The notes: generated by a model from the sequence alone, not told the origin. Shown: positions 22,364-33,019, counted from the stretch's first letter. The stretch is DNA of 64,000 nucleotides from Piezodorus guildinii (GCA_023052935.1 CM041292.1:28416954-28480953), one strand, 5' to 3'. Translations and numbers: made by a program.

Positions 22364-24230
22364 ATAATAATTTTATACATTACTTAGGCTTTTAAACAAT
22401 TTAGACCTTTTTTTTCACTAAATAACTTATTTCTACATGTATAACGTTTCAGCATGGAGCATTTCAATGAGCCCTAAAATTTGGAAATTAAAAGGTAATT
22501 AAGAGTTACAAAATATTTTATTACAATGCTTAATTAAAGTAATTATTTCCTTTCAATTAAAAAAATAATTTTCACCTCATTTATCGATTTGAAACTTTCA
22601 ACAGTAATGCAACAACTAGAAAATGGGCTATAATAATAAAAAAAAATAATAACATGTCAGGTATGAGGAAGTATAGTACCCAGCAGCAGGTCCTATTCTT
22701 CAGGATTTTTTTATTGGTGTGTGCCTAGAATTTGTTTACTTACTTGAATTCCAATTTTGTTTTTTGTTTTGTCAGACTGGTAACAAGCCTATTGTTATTA
22801 AAATGAAAATAAAATTATTATTAATAACTAAACATCTTTAATTGATTATCCGGTTTAAAATCTATAAAATTAATTTATTAAATAATAACATACAATAACA
22901 AATTATAAATCATTACATCATAAAAATTTCCTCCAATCTCTAAATGATTTTTTTAACTTACATACTTTTTTTTCACAACTAAAATATTTTGAAATTAAAA
23001 TTTCAATGTGTTTATATTAAATTTAGAGATTGTTCGCGTAACATGTACGCTCATTTTAATAATATGCCACAAGCGGCCATTTTGTCATAAAAAATCATAT
23101 GGTAAGAAGAGAAGCTAAAGTACAGCAGAAGCGTGCACGCTACACAACATCTTCCTTATTCTTTACCGAGTACGTTGCAATAAGAATAGAGTAGAAGAAG
23201 AAAAGTTCACCCTAGGCTGGACGACAAGGCGAAGAAGAACAAGATGAACTGAGAAGACGAACATACCAACATGTAAATATGAAGCCCACCTAAATTTAAT
23301 CTATAACCTAACCCAATTGTTCAGAATACACCAATATTTAATCCCAACAGTTTTTCTTTTCAATCATTCAATACAGTCCACTTCTAGCCGCCACTTGGTC
23401 TAGTCCCAATCATTTTTCATAATGACGGTTAGACCAAAAAGAGATATTACATTACATTAAAATTGAAATGATAATTCAGTTTAAGTTAACCTTAAAACAT
23501 TTCATTATTTTTATTAAGATTAGCACAATAATGTGTGCATTTCTCGTGTCGTTTTAAGTTATTTACTAAGTGAATTATTAGTGTGTTGTCAATCTCTAAA
23601 TAAAGTTATTTTTCAATCACATATTGAATAAAAGCGGTCTTCATCGTTTCTTTATATTTATCTTTTACATTATTATTATGTTGATATATTCTATCTTTTA
23701 AAAACTGCTTGGTTTCACAATTTATAAAAATGATGTAATTACGTTCCTTGAAAATGGTCAAGGCACAAACGCTGAAAATGGAAAAAATAAATTCAGTGAA
23801 AAAAAAAAAAAATATATAACTAAAATAATTCAATCAAAAATATATACCCTAAAACTTATTATGAAAAAATTTAAATCGCTTTGGTACATGCTTGATAACT
23901 GAATTTGGTGTCTGCATCAATTACAAGTAGTGTAAGTGCATGTAAATATATAAACTGTAAAAATAATAAAATAAAAAAATATGTTTTCTTTAAGGGAATG
24001 ACGCTTAATAGAAGTGAAAAACTAAAGAAGCAAAAGTAAATTATATTAATAGAATATTGAAATACTAACTGAACATGAGGTATGTCTTACGAATCAGTAT
24101 GTGGTCTGGTAAGGACAATTATAGAGGGATGATACATACTAATGGATTAAACAGTTAAAAGCTTTTGAAATGACCATGAATTTACCAAAATACCTCCGTT
24201 GATAATTATTAAAATATAGACCCATATACT
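22364..24230. other. Intergenic DNA, no gene recognised
   Basis: AT-rich. A less AT-rich patch at 23100-23280 and the minus-strand frame at 23606-23833 show no recognisable domain. Confidence 0.4.
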
Positions 24231-24235
24231 TCGAA

Positions 24236-24354
24236 TGTGAAAGTCCCAAAAACTGTATGCGAGATGTGGCAGAGTACAAGGGCAGGGCCGGGAGTGACCA
24301 GCTATAAAGGTGAGGCCCACCCTCTCTGCTTCAGTTCCATCTCATTCCTCAGCC
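24236..24354 (+). promoter_or_regulatory. Promoter of CPR gene 3
   Basis: TATAAAG at 24303-24309, TTCAGTT with A at 24333 (30 nt on), 22 nt leader. CAAGGGCA at 24277-24284 is kept although the DNA just upstream (24250-24275) has diverged from genes 1 and 2, which marks the retained part as the likely functional core. Confidence 0.8.
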
Positions 24355-25037
24355 ATGGCACGTCTTGTGAGTGCTTCGCCATATCATAGTGTATATTGTT
24401 GTATATAGCAACCAGCAGTTCTTTATATAAACTTTTTATTCCACAGGCACTCCTGATCGCCGCAGTCTTGGGCGTGGCCTCCGCCCAGCTGCTGTCCCAC
24501 GCCCCACTCGCCTACTCCAGACCCTTGGCATACGCTAGGCCCCTCGCCTACGCCAGGCCCTACGCTTCCTACGCCGCTCCAGTCGCCACCATCGCTCACG
24601 CTCCAGTAGCTGTTGCCCGCGCTCCAGTCGCTATCGCTCATGCTCCAGTCGCTGTCGCCCACGCCGCCCCCGCCCTAGCCGTCGCTCCCAGGGTTGAGGA
24701 ATACGACCCACACCCATCCTACTCCTTCTCCTACTCCGTCAACGACGCTTCCACCGGAGACTCCAAGGGACAGCACGAGACCCGTGACGGAGATGTCGTC
24801 CAGGGCAGCTACTCCCTCACCGAACCCGATGGTTCCATCAGGACCGTAGACTACACCGCTGACCCCGTTAACGGATTCAACGCCGTCGTCCACAAGGAAG
24901 CTGCCGCCCACCCCGCTCCAGTCGCCGTTGCCCACGCTCCAGTTGCCGTCGCACACGCTCCAGTCGCTGTTGCCCACGCTCCAGTACTCGCCGCTAGGGC
25001 TTACGCTCCATCTTACGCTACCACCCTCTTGCATTAA
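24355..25037 (+). CDS. Cuticular protein, RR-2 family (CPR gene 3)
   Basis: Exons 24355-24366 (MARL) and 24447-25037 with an 80 nt intron, giving 200 aa. The signal peptide is [17 protein letters not shown]. The layout and repeat-unit number are the same as gene 2, including the extra APVAIAH unit and the shortened SYATTLLH end. The RR-2 domain covers about residues 88-155. It differs from genes 1 and 2 by GQHETRDGD (shared with gene 4) and SLTEPDG in place of SLAEPDG. The sharing of single variants across different gene pairs suggests patchwork exchange between copies. The function is inferred as chitin-binding structural cuticle protein. AATAAA is at 25057-25062. Confidence 0.93.
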
Positions 25038-25056
25038 GTTTTATTGATGCTTTGTA

Positions 25057-25062
25057 AATAAA
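25057..25062 (+). terminator. Polyadenylation signal of CPR gene 3
   Basis: AATAAA 20 nt after the stop codon. Confidence 0.65.
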
Positions 25063-25099
25063 TAATTTATTCAATTACAATTTAAATTAAGGTTAAAAA

Positions 25100-25895
25100 T
25101 GTGTTTTCTTCGGTCATATTCCTAAAAGCCTTATTTACTACAATACCATCTTAGTACATTAATAACTCTTGTTTAAGAAGGGCAAAAATGAAGGAGTACT
25201 GTACTCTAATAATCAAACAGTTGAAGTACGGAGTATACTAACTTATTTATTGACTAAATTCGAGGCTATTTTTCCCCCTTATTATCGATTTTTAAATCTT
25301 CTGATAAATTTGATTAAGGTGTCAATTATAATGTTTTTTTATTCTTTCATTATTATGTTTTTATGTCAATTATTATCTCGTGGAATCACATCAAACGAAC
25401 GCTTTTAAGATTGATGTTCGATTATTTTATACTACTTAGATATATTTATGTGTGTTTATAGTTATTTTTTATTTATTTATTTATTAGGGTATATAGTTAT
25501 TTTCATTAGAGATTGTTTTAACTTATGTGGTTTACACAGCTAACTGTTACCGAGGACTATTTTACATAAAATAGAATAGAAAACCAATTTTTATTCAGCG
25601 ACAGGGTCCCTTAAGATCAATTGATAAATACAATTAAGATTTACAATGTGTCTGTGCTAAAAGACCAAATGATTATAATTAATTCTTATTAACAATGATA
25701 TATGATGAAAAGTATGTATTAAAGTATACAATAAAACTAAGAGTAAAACAAATAAATAACTTATGATGGATTAATGTGTTTAACATAACTAAACATTTAA
25801 ACTGATTAATAATAATTGATTCATTAACTAAGTTAAATATGAACAATAAATAATACATTTCATCTTTAATTGATATTTTATTTGAAATATTTTAT
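25100..25895. other. Intergenic DNA, nothing recognised
   Basis: AT-rich; the plus-strand frame 25169-25408 has no recognisable domain beyond hydrophobic low complexity. Confidence 0.4.
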
Positions 25896-25898
25896 TAG

Positions 25899-26157
25899 GG
25901 CCTCGCTGTGTAAACCCCTGCGAGTTTTCACTCACGTTTCACGATGCCATGTTTAGTGTAGGGTCATCACTCCCTACGACTAATTTTGTGAGTAGCCACC
26001 CTTTGGCTGACGGGTCTCACATACCCGGGGGAGAGGTTGTGAGTGAATCCACATTTTTTTACATCCTTATAAAAGCCCGCCGGGACTGGGATTTGGAATC
26101 AGAACCTGTAGCATACGAGTCTAGCGCGCTAGCCACTTAGCCACTGGCTCCCCAATG
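25899..26157 (-). repeat. tRNA-derived SINE (family S1)
   Basis: Read on the minus strand, a tRNA-like head (26157-26083) has GTGGCTAAGTGG (A box) and GGTTCTGATTC (B-box-like) at tRNA spacing. A body follows with 'ctctcccccgggtatgtgag', 'ggagtgatgaccctacac' and 'cgtgaaacgtgagtg', ending 'ggccctaataaaa'. The body recurs on the opposite strand at 51205-51395, which shows it is a dispersed element rather than a local tRNA gene. Confidence 0.75.
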
Positions 26158-26159
26158 GC

Positions 26160-26465
26160 AGATATGAGTAGTTAGGAAATTCCAGAGGGTTGTGGAAGGG
26201 ACAAGAAAGGATTGATCAAAAGTTTTGGTTCTATTGGTAGGAATATTAAGGTCAGAATAGCGCGATGTTGTTTGGAGGGAGAGGACTGACGATTTAAATT
26301 GCAGAAGTTTGTGGATAAAGGGGGTATAGTTGATGGTTCGGTAATGGTATGATCCAAGAAAATATTGTTGCGGCTAGAGGGAAGGAGCCACTTAAACTCC
26401 CTGTAAAAATGGGTCACAAGAGACCTCTTCGGTGTACCGAGGACAAATCTTAAGAAAATGTTCAT
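26160..26465 (-). pseudogene. Non-LTR reverse transcriptase C-terminal fragment (CR1/Jockey-like)
   Basis: The minus-strand frame 26465-26172 carries RFVLGTPKRSLVTHFYREFK and WLLPSSRNNIF, and near its end LINPFLSLP then PSGIS. This matches the conserved tail 'LR(F/Y)IFG...R.H(I/V)...YR.L.WL...R' of CR1/Jockey-type polymerases. It ends next to the SINE at 25899-26157. Confidence 0.6.
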
Positions 26466-27135
26466 TATTATAAAATGTGTACAGGAAGAGTTTAAAATAT
26501 TTGATAAGTTGATAGCTATGATCTATAAACGATAGTAAATGTGATTCCGCGAGTTAAAAAAACATAATAATAGAACACTATATGAAATATATCAGAATAG
26601 TTTAAACTAATCGATCTTAAAATTGATAATATGAAACAAAAAAATGTTGGCCTAATATTTATGCCCTAAATAAATTTTTAATATACCTCATAAATGAAAG
26701 AGTCAGTATACTCTGTAATTAAAGTGGTTGATTATTTGAGTAGAGTACTCTTATTTTTTTGTGAGTATTAGGCTATTCTCTAATTCGTTTTCCCGAAAAA
26801 GGCCTTTTGTATACTAGAACCAATCAGCTAGGATGGTAGATAGGAAGAAGAAAAATCATGATATTAAACTGATTCAAATTCGTATCCAATTATCGTAAAA
26901 AAAACTAATGAACTTTTACTCAATAATAATTGGCATTCAATGTTTGTTAAAGTTAAGATGGTTTGCAAAGAAGATCTGAATAACAACAAATCTCCCCAAT
27001 AAAATCATAAGGGCAATTGTGTTCCCAAAGATTCCTTGTTTGCCTTCGTAGCGGTTAACAATCTACAGCCAAAATATTAGCACATATAGTAAAATAGTTT
27101 TGATTTATCTAATTATTGTTTCTACAATTTAAAAA
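26466..27135. other. Intergenic DNA, nothing recognised
   Basis: AT-rich, no supportable feature. Confidence 0.4.
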
Positions 27136-27951
27136 ATCTGATGCGGGTGACACACGACTTACCTCCGTTTTAAAAATCGATTACAGAATTTTCAAATACA
27201 GTTGAAGATAAAAAATAGTGAAATTATTAAAGAATTCATTAAATTGAATTTGTATAGAAACATGTGTTTTATTAAAAAATCTATTATATTATTATCTAAA
27301 ATAATCAGTTACTTTGAATGGCTTTTCATCACTCTCTATTAACTTTTAAAAGCTTATGTATGAGATAATATTTTTTCTAAAATCTTTATCATTCCAACGG
27401 TATATTATACATCTATATCAATGGTCTTAAGTTAAGAAACAAAAATTGCATAAAAAAAATATTTTTTTTTTTCAGTTTTTTCCTTTAGTTGGGTATCGAA
27501 TTCGTTCAACTTGTATATTAAACTGTTTTTTTATAAATAGTAACAAGAATATGTGGTTATTTTTACAGAATCTACAAAATTAAAGATAATTTAGAAGAAG
27601 AAAATTTAAACCTCATCAGACTATTTTAATCAGGATGAAATTAACATGATATTAAAGCGCATTTAATTTTACATTGATATAGCGAGTTTAATCAAAATCG
27701 TCAGAACCGTTTTTGAGAAAATCATAAAAAGGTACAATATGCATGGTATAAAGTGGCTCTTCTGCTTAACCGATCTTGATGAAAAAGTTTTTATAACATC
27801 TCGGGCGTATAGTTGTGCTAAATATAAAATTTCAGCTTCATAGGCTTTTCGATTTCCGCCCGGGAGTTACCGTGTATTTCCGTAGAAAACTGGAATTCGA
27901 AAATTTTCACGATCGCAATACTCCCCTTACTATATATAGTAAGTGAAAGTA
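27136..27951 (+). repeat. Repeat A, near full length
   Basis: 816 bp from ATCTGATGCGGG to the terminal palindrome TACTATATATAGTA and aagtgaaagta. It shows the ordered conserved blocks of the family: cttacctccg near the start, 'aacatgtgttttattaaaaa', 'ctttatcattccaacggtat', 'ttaatcaaaatcgtcagaac', 'ctcgggcgtat' and 'ctggaattcgaaaattttca'. There is no open frame or splice structure. Confidence 0.85.
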
Positions 27952-28467
27952 AAAACAAAATACTGATATACTTGTGCCATATTTGTTATGAATAAATTTT
28001 AACAGACAATATTAGTAGGTAATAGTTTTAAATAATTATTTTGCATTAAGAGTATTTTCTTTTCCACCTTATTCTGTTTATGAATCCTCCTATACCTTTA
28101 TTTTCACGATGTCATTTTCTAATCAGTAGGTCGTACTTTATTTTCGATTATCTCTTAAGTATATTCTTCATGATTGTTTAAAATAATGAATTCTGCCTTA
28201 ATTGAAGTAAAACATATCATCTTTCACATCACCAATATTTTCTGATTTATTAAAATGTTCTGTGTGGTCAACTTGCTTCTATAAATATAAAGATTTCGCG
28301 ACAGTTACATACGTTTGGTTTATTATTTTCAATAATGAACCTTTTTTGTAACTGATCAAAAAAAAAAAAAAAAAAAACATTCCTCCTTCATTCCTCCAAA
28401 TTTTTTCGTTTCTAGATAGATAGAGACCGAATAACGAATACTAAACTCCATAATCATGGAGTTATTG
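27952..28467. other. Intergenic DNA, nothing recognised
   Basis: AT-rich with a run of A (28360-28378); no supportable feature. Confidence 0.4.
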
Positions 28468-29345
28468 TTGACCGTGGAGAAATTAGGTGAGAAAGATGGT
28501 TGGGGGTGCGGTCATAAATTAGAAACACACATTTAAAACAAATGCGATTTTAACTATGTGCCGACGATTTTTTTTCTCAACAAACAATCGAATCAGTAAA
28601 AATAACATAGCTTCTTGGAAAAGCTCTAACGAACATTCTAGTTCCCATATTTTCCGTTCCACGCAATGAGCGTTTTTAAAATGGAAAAAAAACATCACAT
28701 CTTTAGACACAGTCTCAGAGTCAAGTATGTATCTTTTTTCATATTGATTAGGATCTTTTTTTCATCGCCTATTTCTTTCTCCCTCTTTCCATACTCATAT
28801 CTTTCTCCATTACATATCCTGACATATAATTGTTAGTTTAATAATACATTATTTTAAAATTCAAAATTATTTTGTATTCATTCTGTTTCTCTTTTTTAGT
28901 GACTATGTTCTTTTTATATATTACCTATACTCTTAACTACGTTTTTAATATATTACCGTCATATATCACGTCAAAATTGTTCATATCTAAAATTTTAATT
29001 GTTCACATATTTTTCCTTTGTCATTTTTTTTTATTTTCTTAGTCTCTCTTTATGTATTCCTATTACAATATTATCATCTCTATTCTGTTTACTTCCATAC
29101 TTTATAACTGTCATTTTATTATCATATTACATTTAATTTTATTTATGTTCCCATATTATATTACTGTCATATTATTTTTATATACCTAACGCATTATTAA
29201 GTCTATATATTGCATTGGTTGTTATCTTGTTTCTTTTAGCCCTGATGAAGGCCCACATTGTAGGCCGAAACGTCGGCACATAATTAAAATAGCATTTGTT
29301 TTAAAAGTGTGTTTCTAATTTATGACCGCACCACAAACCATCTTC
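28468..29345 (+). mobile_element. Family F element, copy 2
   Basis: Inverted ends: 28497-28570 (starting 'ggttgggggtgcggtc') and 29262-29345 (ending 'gaccgcac' and 'aaaccatc'). A one-sided extension lies at the left (28468-28496, containing 'gttgaccgtgga'). The interior is AT-rich and non-coding. The right end carries an intact hammerhead-like core (29239-29277). In the left end the corresponding site is broken by a T-run after 'gccgacg'. Confidence 0.7.
29239..29277 (+). ncRNA. Hammerhead-ribozyme-like motif
   Basis: Core CUGAUGA at 29242-29248, stem II GGCC (29250-29253) pairing with GGCC (29263-29266), then GAAACGUC (29267-29274). Stem I is formed by GCC just before the core and GGC just after GUC. 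The palindromic ACGU stem III without a loop is typical of hammerheads in Penelope-like elements, which act as dimers. One A between the core and stem II is unpaired, an atypical feature. Cleavage would be expected after GUC. Confidence 0.45.
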
Positions 29346-29394
29346 CTCATCTAATAAAAAAATCCGTTTGTCTAACGTAAAAAAACATAAAAGA

Positions 29395-29580
29395 ATCATT
29401 GAAATCTGAAATAGCAGAGATATAACCTTTTAAAATCAGTGGTAATAAGGCCATGTTCCTTTAAATTATTTATTGCTTTTCATATTATTCAAATGCCTAT
29501 AAACAGTAATAACCTAATATAGTTATTTGGCAATAATAAACATTTTATAATAACTTGTAGCGTTTTTAAATTTAAAATTT
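29395..29580 (+). repeat. Repeat B copy
   Basis: The phrases 'gaaatagcagagatat', 'aaacagtaataacctaatat' and 'gttatttggcaataataaac' recur in the same order at 45785-45965 and partly at 42750-42860. It is AT-rich, with no ORF. Confidence 0.5.
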
Positions 29581-30117
29581 GTAAATTGTTACGGCTATTG
29601 ATGGTATCCAAATGGTGGTGGCCCAAAGCCTTTACCAATTATAACAATAAACAATTTTTTTCGTAATCGGGCTGATAATTTTTAAAATTACTTTTCCTTA
29701 AGCCAGATCTTCAACAATAATTACTGAGAATATACTATTCAGTATAAATAAAGAGAATTATTTAATCAGAGAATGGACACTAGGAAATTCAGACTGAAAA
29801 AGTAAATAATCACACCATATCAAAAAAACATTAAACTTTTCCGAAAGGTGAAAACAGTATAAAAGTCAGGGTTCCAATTCAATAAATGATTAACCTTAGG
29901 CACACCTGGGCCGCAGAAACATCAAAGCTCAAGCTAAATAGCAATGCTCGTTCCCTTACTAACCATCGACATTTAGAATTGCGAAATCAACTCAATACTG
30001 ACACCTATAACATACCTTACCCTCCTCTGAAGAGCTGTTAAAAGAAATTTATTAGCAGAATATTAATAATCAGTTGATGATCAGTGATAATTGGCATTCG
30101 GATAAAAAATAATCTTG

Positions 30118-30845
30118 GGAAGATGGTTGGGGGTGCGGTCATAAATTAGAAACACACATTTAAAACAAGTGCTATTTTAATTATGTGCCGACGTTTCGGC
30201 CTACATTGTGAGCCTTCATCAGGGCTAAAAGAAACAAGATAACAACCAATATAATTATAGACTTAATAATGCGTTAGGTATATAATATTAATATGATAGT
30301 TATATATTTTGGGAACATAAATAAAATTAAATGTAAAATGATAATAAGATGACAGTTATAAAGTATGGAAATAAACAAAATTGAGATGATAGTTATAATG
30401 TATGGATGACAGTTATAAAAATAATTAATAAGATGATAGTTATTAAGTATGGAAGTAAACAGAATTGGGGTGATAATATTGTAATGAGAATATATAAAAA
30501 GAGAATACGCAAATGAAAAAATTACAAAGGAAAAATATGTGAGCAATTAAAATTTTAAATATGAACAATTTTGAAGTGATATATGACGGTAATATATTAA
30601 AAACATAGTTAATAGTATAGGTAATATATAAAAACATAGTCATTAAAAAAGAGAAACTGTATGAATAAAAAGATAATTTTAGATTTTAAAATAATGTAAT
30701 ATTAATTAACTAACAATTATATGTCAGGATATGTAACGGTAAAATATATGAGTATGGAAAGAGAGAGAAAGGAATAGGCGATGAAAAGAGATCCTAATCA
30801 TGGGAACTAGAATGTTCGTTAGAGCTTTTCCAAGAAGCTATAAAA
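30118..30845 (-). mobile_element. Family F element, copy 3, inverted relative to copy 2
   Basis: It matches 28608-29345 in inverse orientation from 'ggttgggggtgcggtc' at 30123 to 'gttcgttagagcttttccaa' at 30812. It lacks the second terminal arm (about 110 bp). The interior holds an expanded minisatellite of 'gatgatagttataaagtatgg' type units (30290-30480) that copy 2 has only once. With copy 2 it forms a large head-to-head inverted repeat with a spacer of about 770 bp. Confidence 0.7.
30187..30226 (-). ncRNA. Hammerhead-ribozyme-like motif, copy 3
   Basis: The minus strand reads GCC-CUGAUGA-A-GGCU...GGCC-GAAACGUC-GGC. Relative to the 29239 copy, stem II has changed one pair from C-G to U-G, so pairing is kept. 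Stem I GCC/GGC is also kept. Confidence 0.45.
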
Positions 30846-31320
30846 TATTTCTTAAAATGGTTTTAACAATCGTGGTAAATGAAAGTCTATGGTGTTCGGA
30901 CCAGATTTTTTGTTATAGATTTTGCCTATAGCATATAAAAATAAGAAGAAAGGTAGTATAAATATTTCTAACTCTGCCGTGTGCAATTTATAGTAACAAA
31001 GGATACCTATAACTTTTTGGGAATATTTCCTGCCTTAAAGGAGTTCAGGATGAAATATTCAGGAAATAATTCAGCTAACTACAGGAAAAGTTATTTTTCT
31101 TATTTTTGAATCATTTTCATAATTCAGCTAACTACAGGAAAATTATTTTCATTTTATGATCATTAGGCTGAATGGGCCCGATTAGGTGAAACTAGCTATT
31201 TATCTAAATAAATCAAAACAATACCAAAATTTTCTAGTCCAGCATTTATTAAACCATTACCACAATCAATAACAATAGATCATAAAGTTAATATACACAT
31301 TTAATCATTCTTATAAAATA
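30846..31320. other. Intergenic DNA, nothing recognised
   Basis: AT-rich; the phrase 'aattcagctaactacaggaa' occurs twice (31068 and 31121), a small local duplication. Confidence 0.4.
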
Positions 31321-31321
31321 C

Positions 31322-31505
31322 ACATTAGTTTATTTATTTATTTAACGTCACTTTTTTGCTACTATGGCTAATCAAACGATGCTATAGTGGGAGTCCTAAA
31401 TTTTGCCTATTCAGGTTTAATTAGGGTAGAGATCTATAACGAGCAGACTCGGGACCACCTTTTTACGTCCCCTCCGAAGGACAGCATAACCAAGAATTTT
31501 TTAGG
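31322..31505 (-). repeat. SINE body (family S2)
   Basis: The minus strand matches the 3' two thirds of the S2 SINE at 58015-58245: 'cggaggggacgtaaaaaggt', 'accctaattaaacctgaata', 'gcatcgtttgattagccata', ending 'gtgacgttaaataaataaat'. The tRNA-like head is not present. Confidence 0.7.
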
Positions 31506-31980
31506 CCTATTATAAAATCCTAGGGACACCTGCAAGATTGTACCGGCGACCTTAGGCATAACTTTGGCACCCCAAATACACATGTGATCATAATTATTAT
31601 CCTCAGTTGACGAGACTGGAAATATATACGAAAGCCTCTGAAATTGTAAAAAACGGCTCTTCGCCATTTTCTTGCAAAATTTAATTTAAAAAAATATATA
31701 TTATTATTATTTTCGTATAAAATGTAAATAAAAGCAATCATTTATTTATTCAATATTTGCAATAATATTATACTAAGTACAATATTATACTCAAGTAGTA
31801 ATTTATACGACAGATCCGATTTCTCAGTTTAATAGGTGTATTTGTTATCTTATGACTTATGTAACTAAACTATAATGCAGCCCGACGCACCTGCTGGTTT
31901 GAGGCACATAACAGAGGCATATAATGAGATACCAACCCGAAAGAGACAAGGAGATGAAGACAATCACAACCCGGTATAAT
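31506..31980. other. Intergenic DNA upstream of CPR gene 4
   Basis: The two overlapping minus-strand frames at 31434-31741 run partly over the SINE and have no recognisable domain. Confidence 0.4.
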
Positions 31981-31989
31981 TATGAATCA

Positions 31990-32108
31990 TAAGTAGAGGG
32001 GGCATTCCTGGGTCAAGTTCAAGGGATAGTGGTACGACCCCGGATCATTTGGGGCCTATATAAGAAGGCACGCCCGCTCTGACTCCAGTTTGTAGTGAGC
32101 TCTCAGCC
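31990..32108 (+). promoter_or_regulatory. Promoter of CPR gene 4
   Basis: TATATAAG at 32057-32064 and a TCCAGTT initiator with A at 32087, 30 nt on, with a 22 nt leader. TCAAGTTCAAGG at 32013-32024, 44 bp upstream of the TATA start, recurs exactly in the gene 5 promoter. It contains a CAAGG core preceded by a second half-site-like TCAAG. Confidence 0.75.
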
Positions 32109-32729
32109 ATGGCACGTCTTGTGAGTAACCCATTAGTGATTTCGGTGTACTGACTTCAGTCACAGATAACGTTATTTAGTAACATGATAATGCCACTGTT
32201 ACAGGTACTCCTTATCGCCGCCACTCTCGGCTTGGCCTCCGCCGCTCCACAGTACGGCTACCACGCTCCACTTGCTGTGGCCCACGCTCCACTCGCAGTT
32301 GCTCACGCTCCAGTAACCTACGCACACGCTCCAGTCGCTGTCGCTCACGCCGCCCCCGCCGTCGCCGTCGCCCCCAGGGTTGAGGAATACGACCCACATC
32401 CATCCTACTCCTTCTCCTATTCCGTCAACGACGCCGTTACCGGAGACTCCAAGGGACAGCACGAGACCCGTGACGGAGATGTCGTCCAGGGCAGCTACTC
32501 GCTCGCCGAACCCGACGGTTCCATCAGGACCGTAGACTACACCGCTGACCCCGTCAATGGATTCAACGCCGTCGTCCACAAGGATGCTCCAGGCGCTCAC
32601 GCCGCTCCAGTCGCCGTCGCTCACGCTCCAGTCGCCGTTGCCCACGCTCCAGTCCTCGCCGCTAGAGCCTACGCTCCAGCTTACGCCACCGCCGTACACG
32701 CACCAGTCACCACCCTTCTCCACCATTAA
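32109..32729 (+). CDS. Cuticular protein, RR-2 family (CPR gene 4)
   Basis: Exons 32109-32120 (MARL) and 32205-32729 with an 84 nt GT-AG intron, giving 178 aa. The signal peptide is [17 protein letters not shown]. The N-terminal region (18-63) is shorter than in genes 1-3 and starts [17 protein letters not shown], lacking the PLAYARP units. The RR-2 domain covers about residues 64-130 with [34 protein letters not shown] and [13 protein letters not shown]. The C-terminus has AHAPV units and ends [12 protein letters not shown], as in gene 1 with one more His. The promoter belongs to a different type from genes 1-3, so timing may differ slightly. AATAAA is at 32750-32755. Structural chitin-binding cuticle protein by family. 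Confidence 0.93.
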
Positions 32730-32749
32730 GTTATTAATTATGTATAGGT

Positions 32750-32755
32750 AATAAA
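32750..32755 (+). terminator. Polyadenylation signal of CPR gene 4
   Basis: AATAAA 21 nt after the stop codon. Confidence 0.7.
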
Positions 32756-33019
32756 TTGTAAATATTTAAACTGTACACGTTTTTTTTGTTTTAGTACCCT
32801 TTATCTTTAAAAAACTGGGTTTGATACTATTCATTTATAGTATTTTATTTAGTCTGATTTAAAATTAGTGCTTTATCAACATTAACTGATTTAATTAGAA
32901 TGTAATGTGTACACTGATACAGTAAATTATCTTTATGACTAAAGTTAATATTTATCGTAGGTGCTTGGAGCATAAAATTGTTCATTTTTTATAGAGTAGA
33001 AGTTAAAGTCATTAAAACA

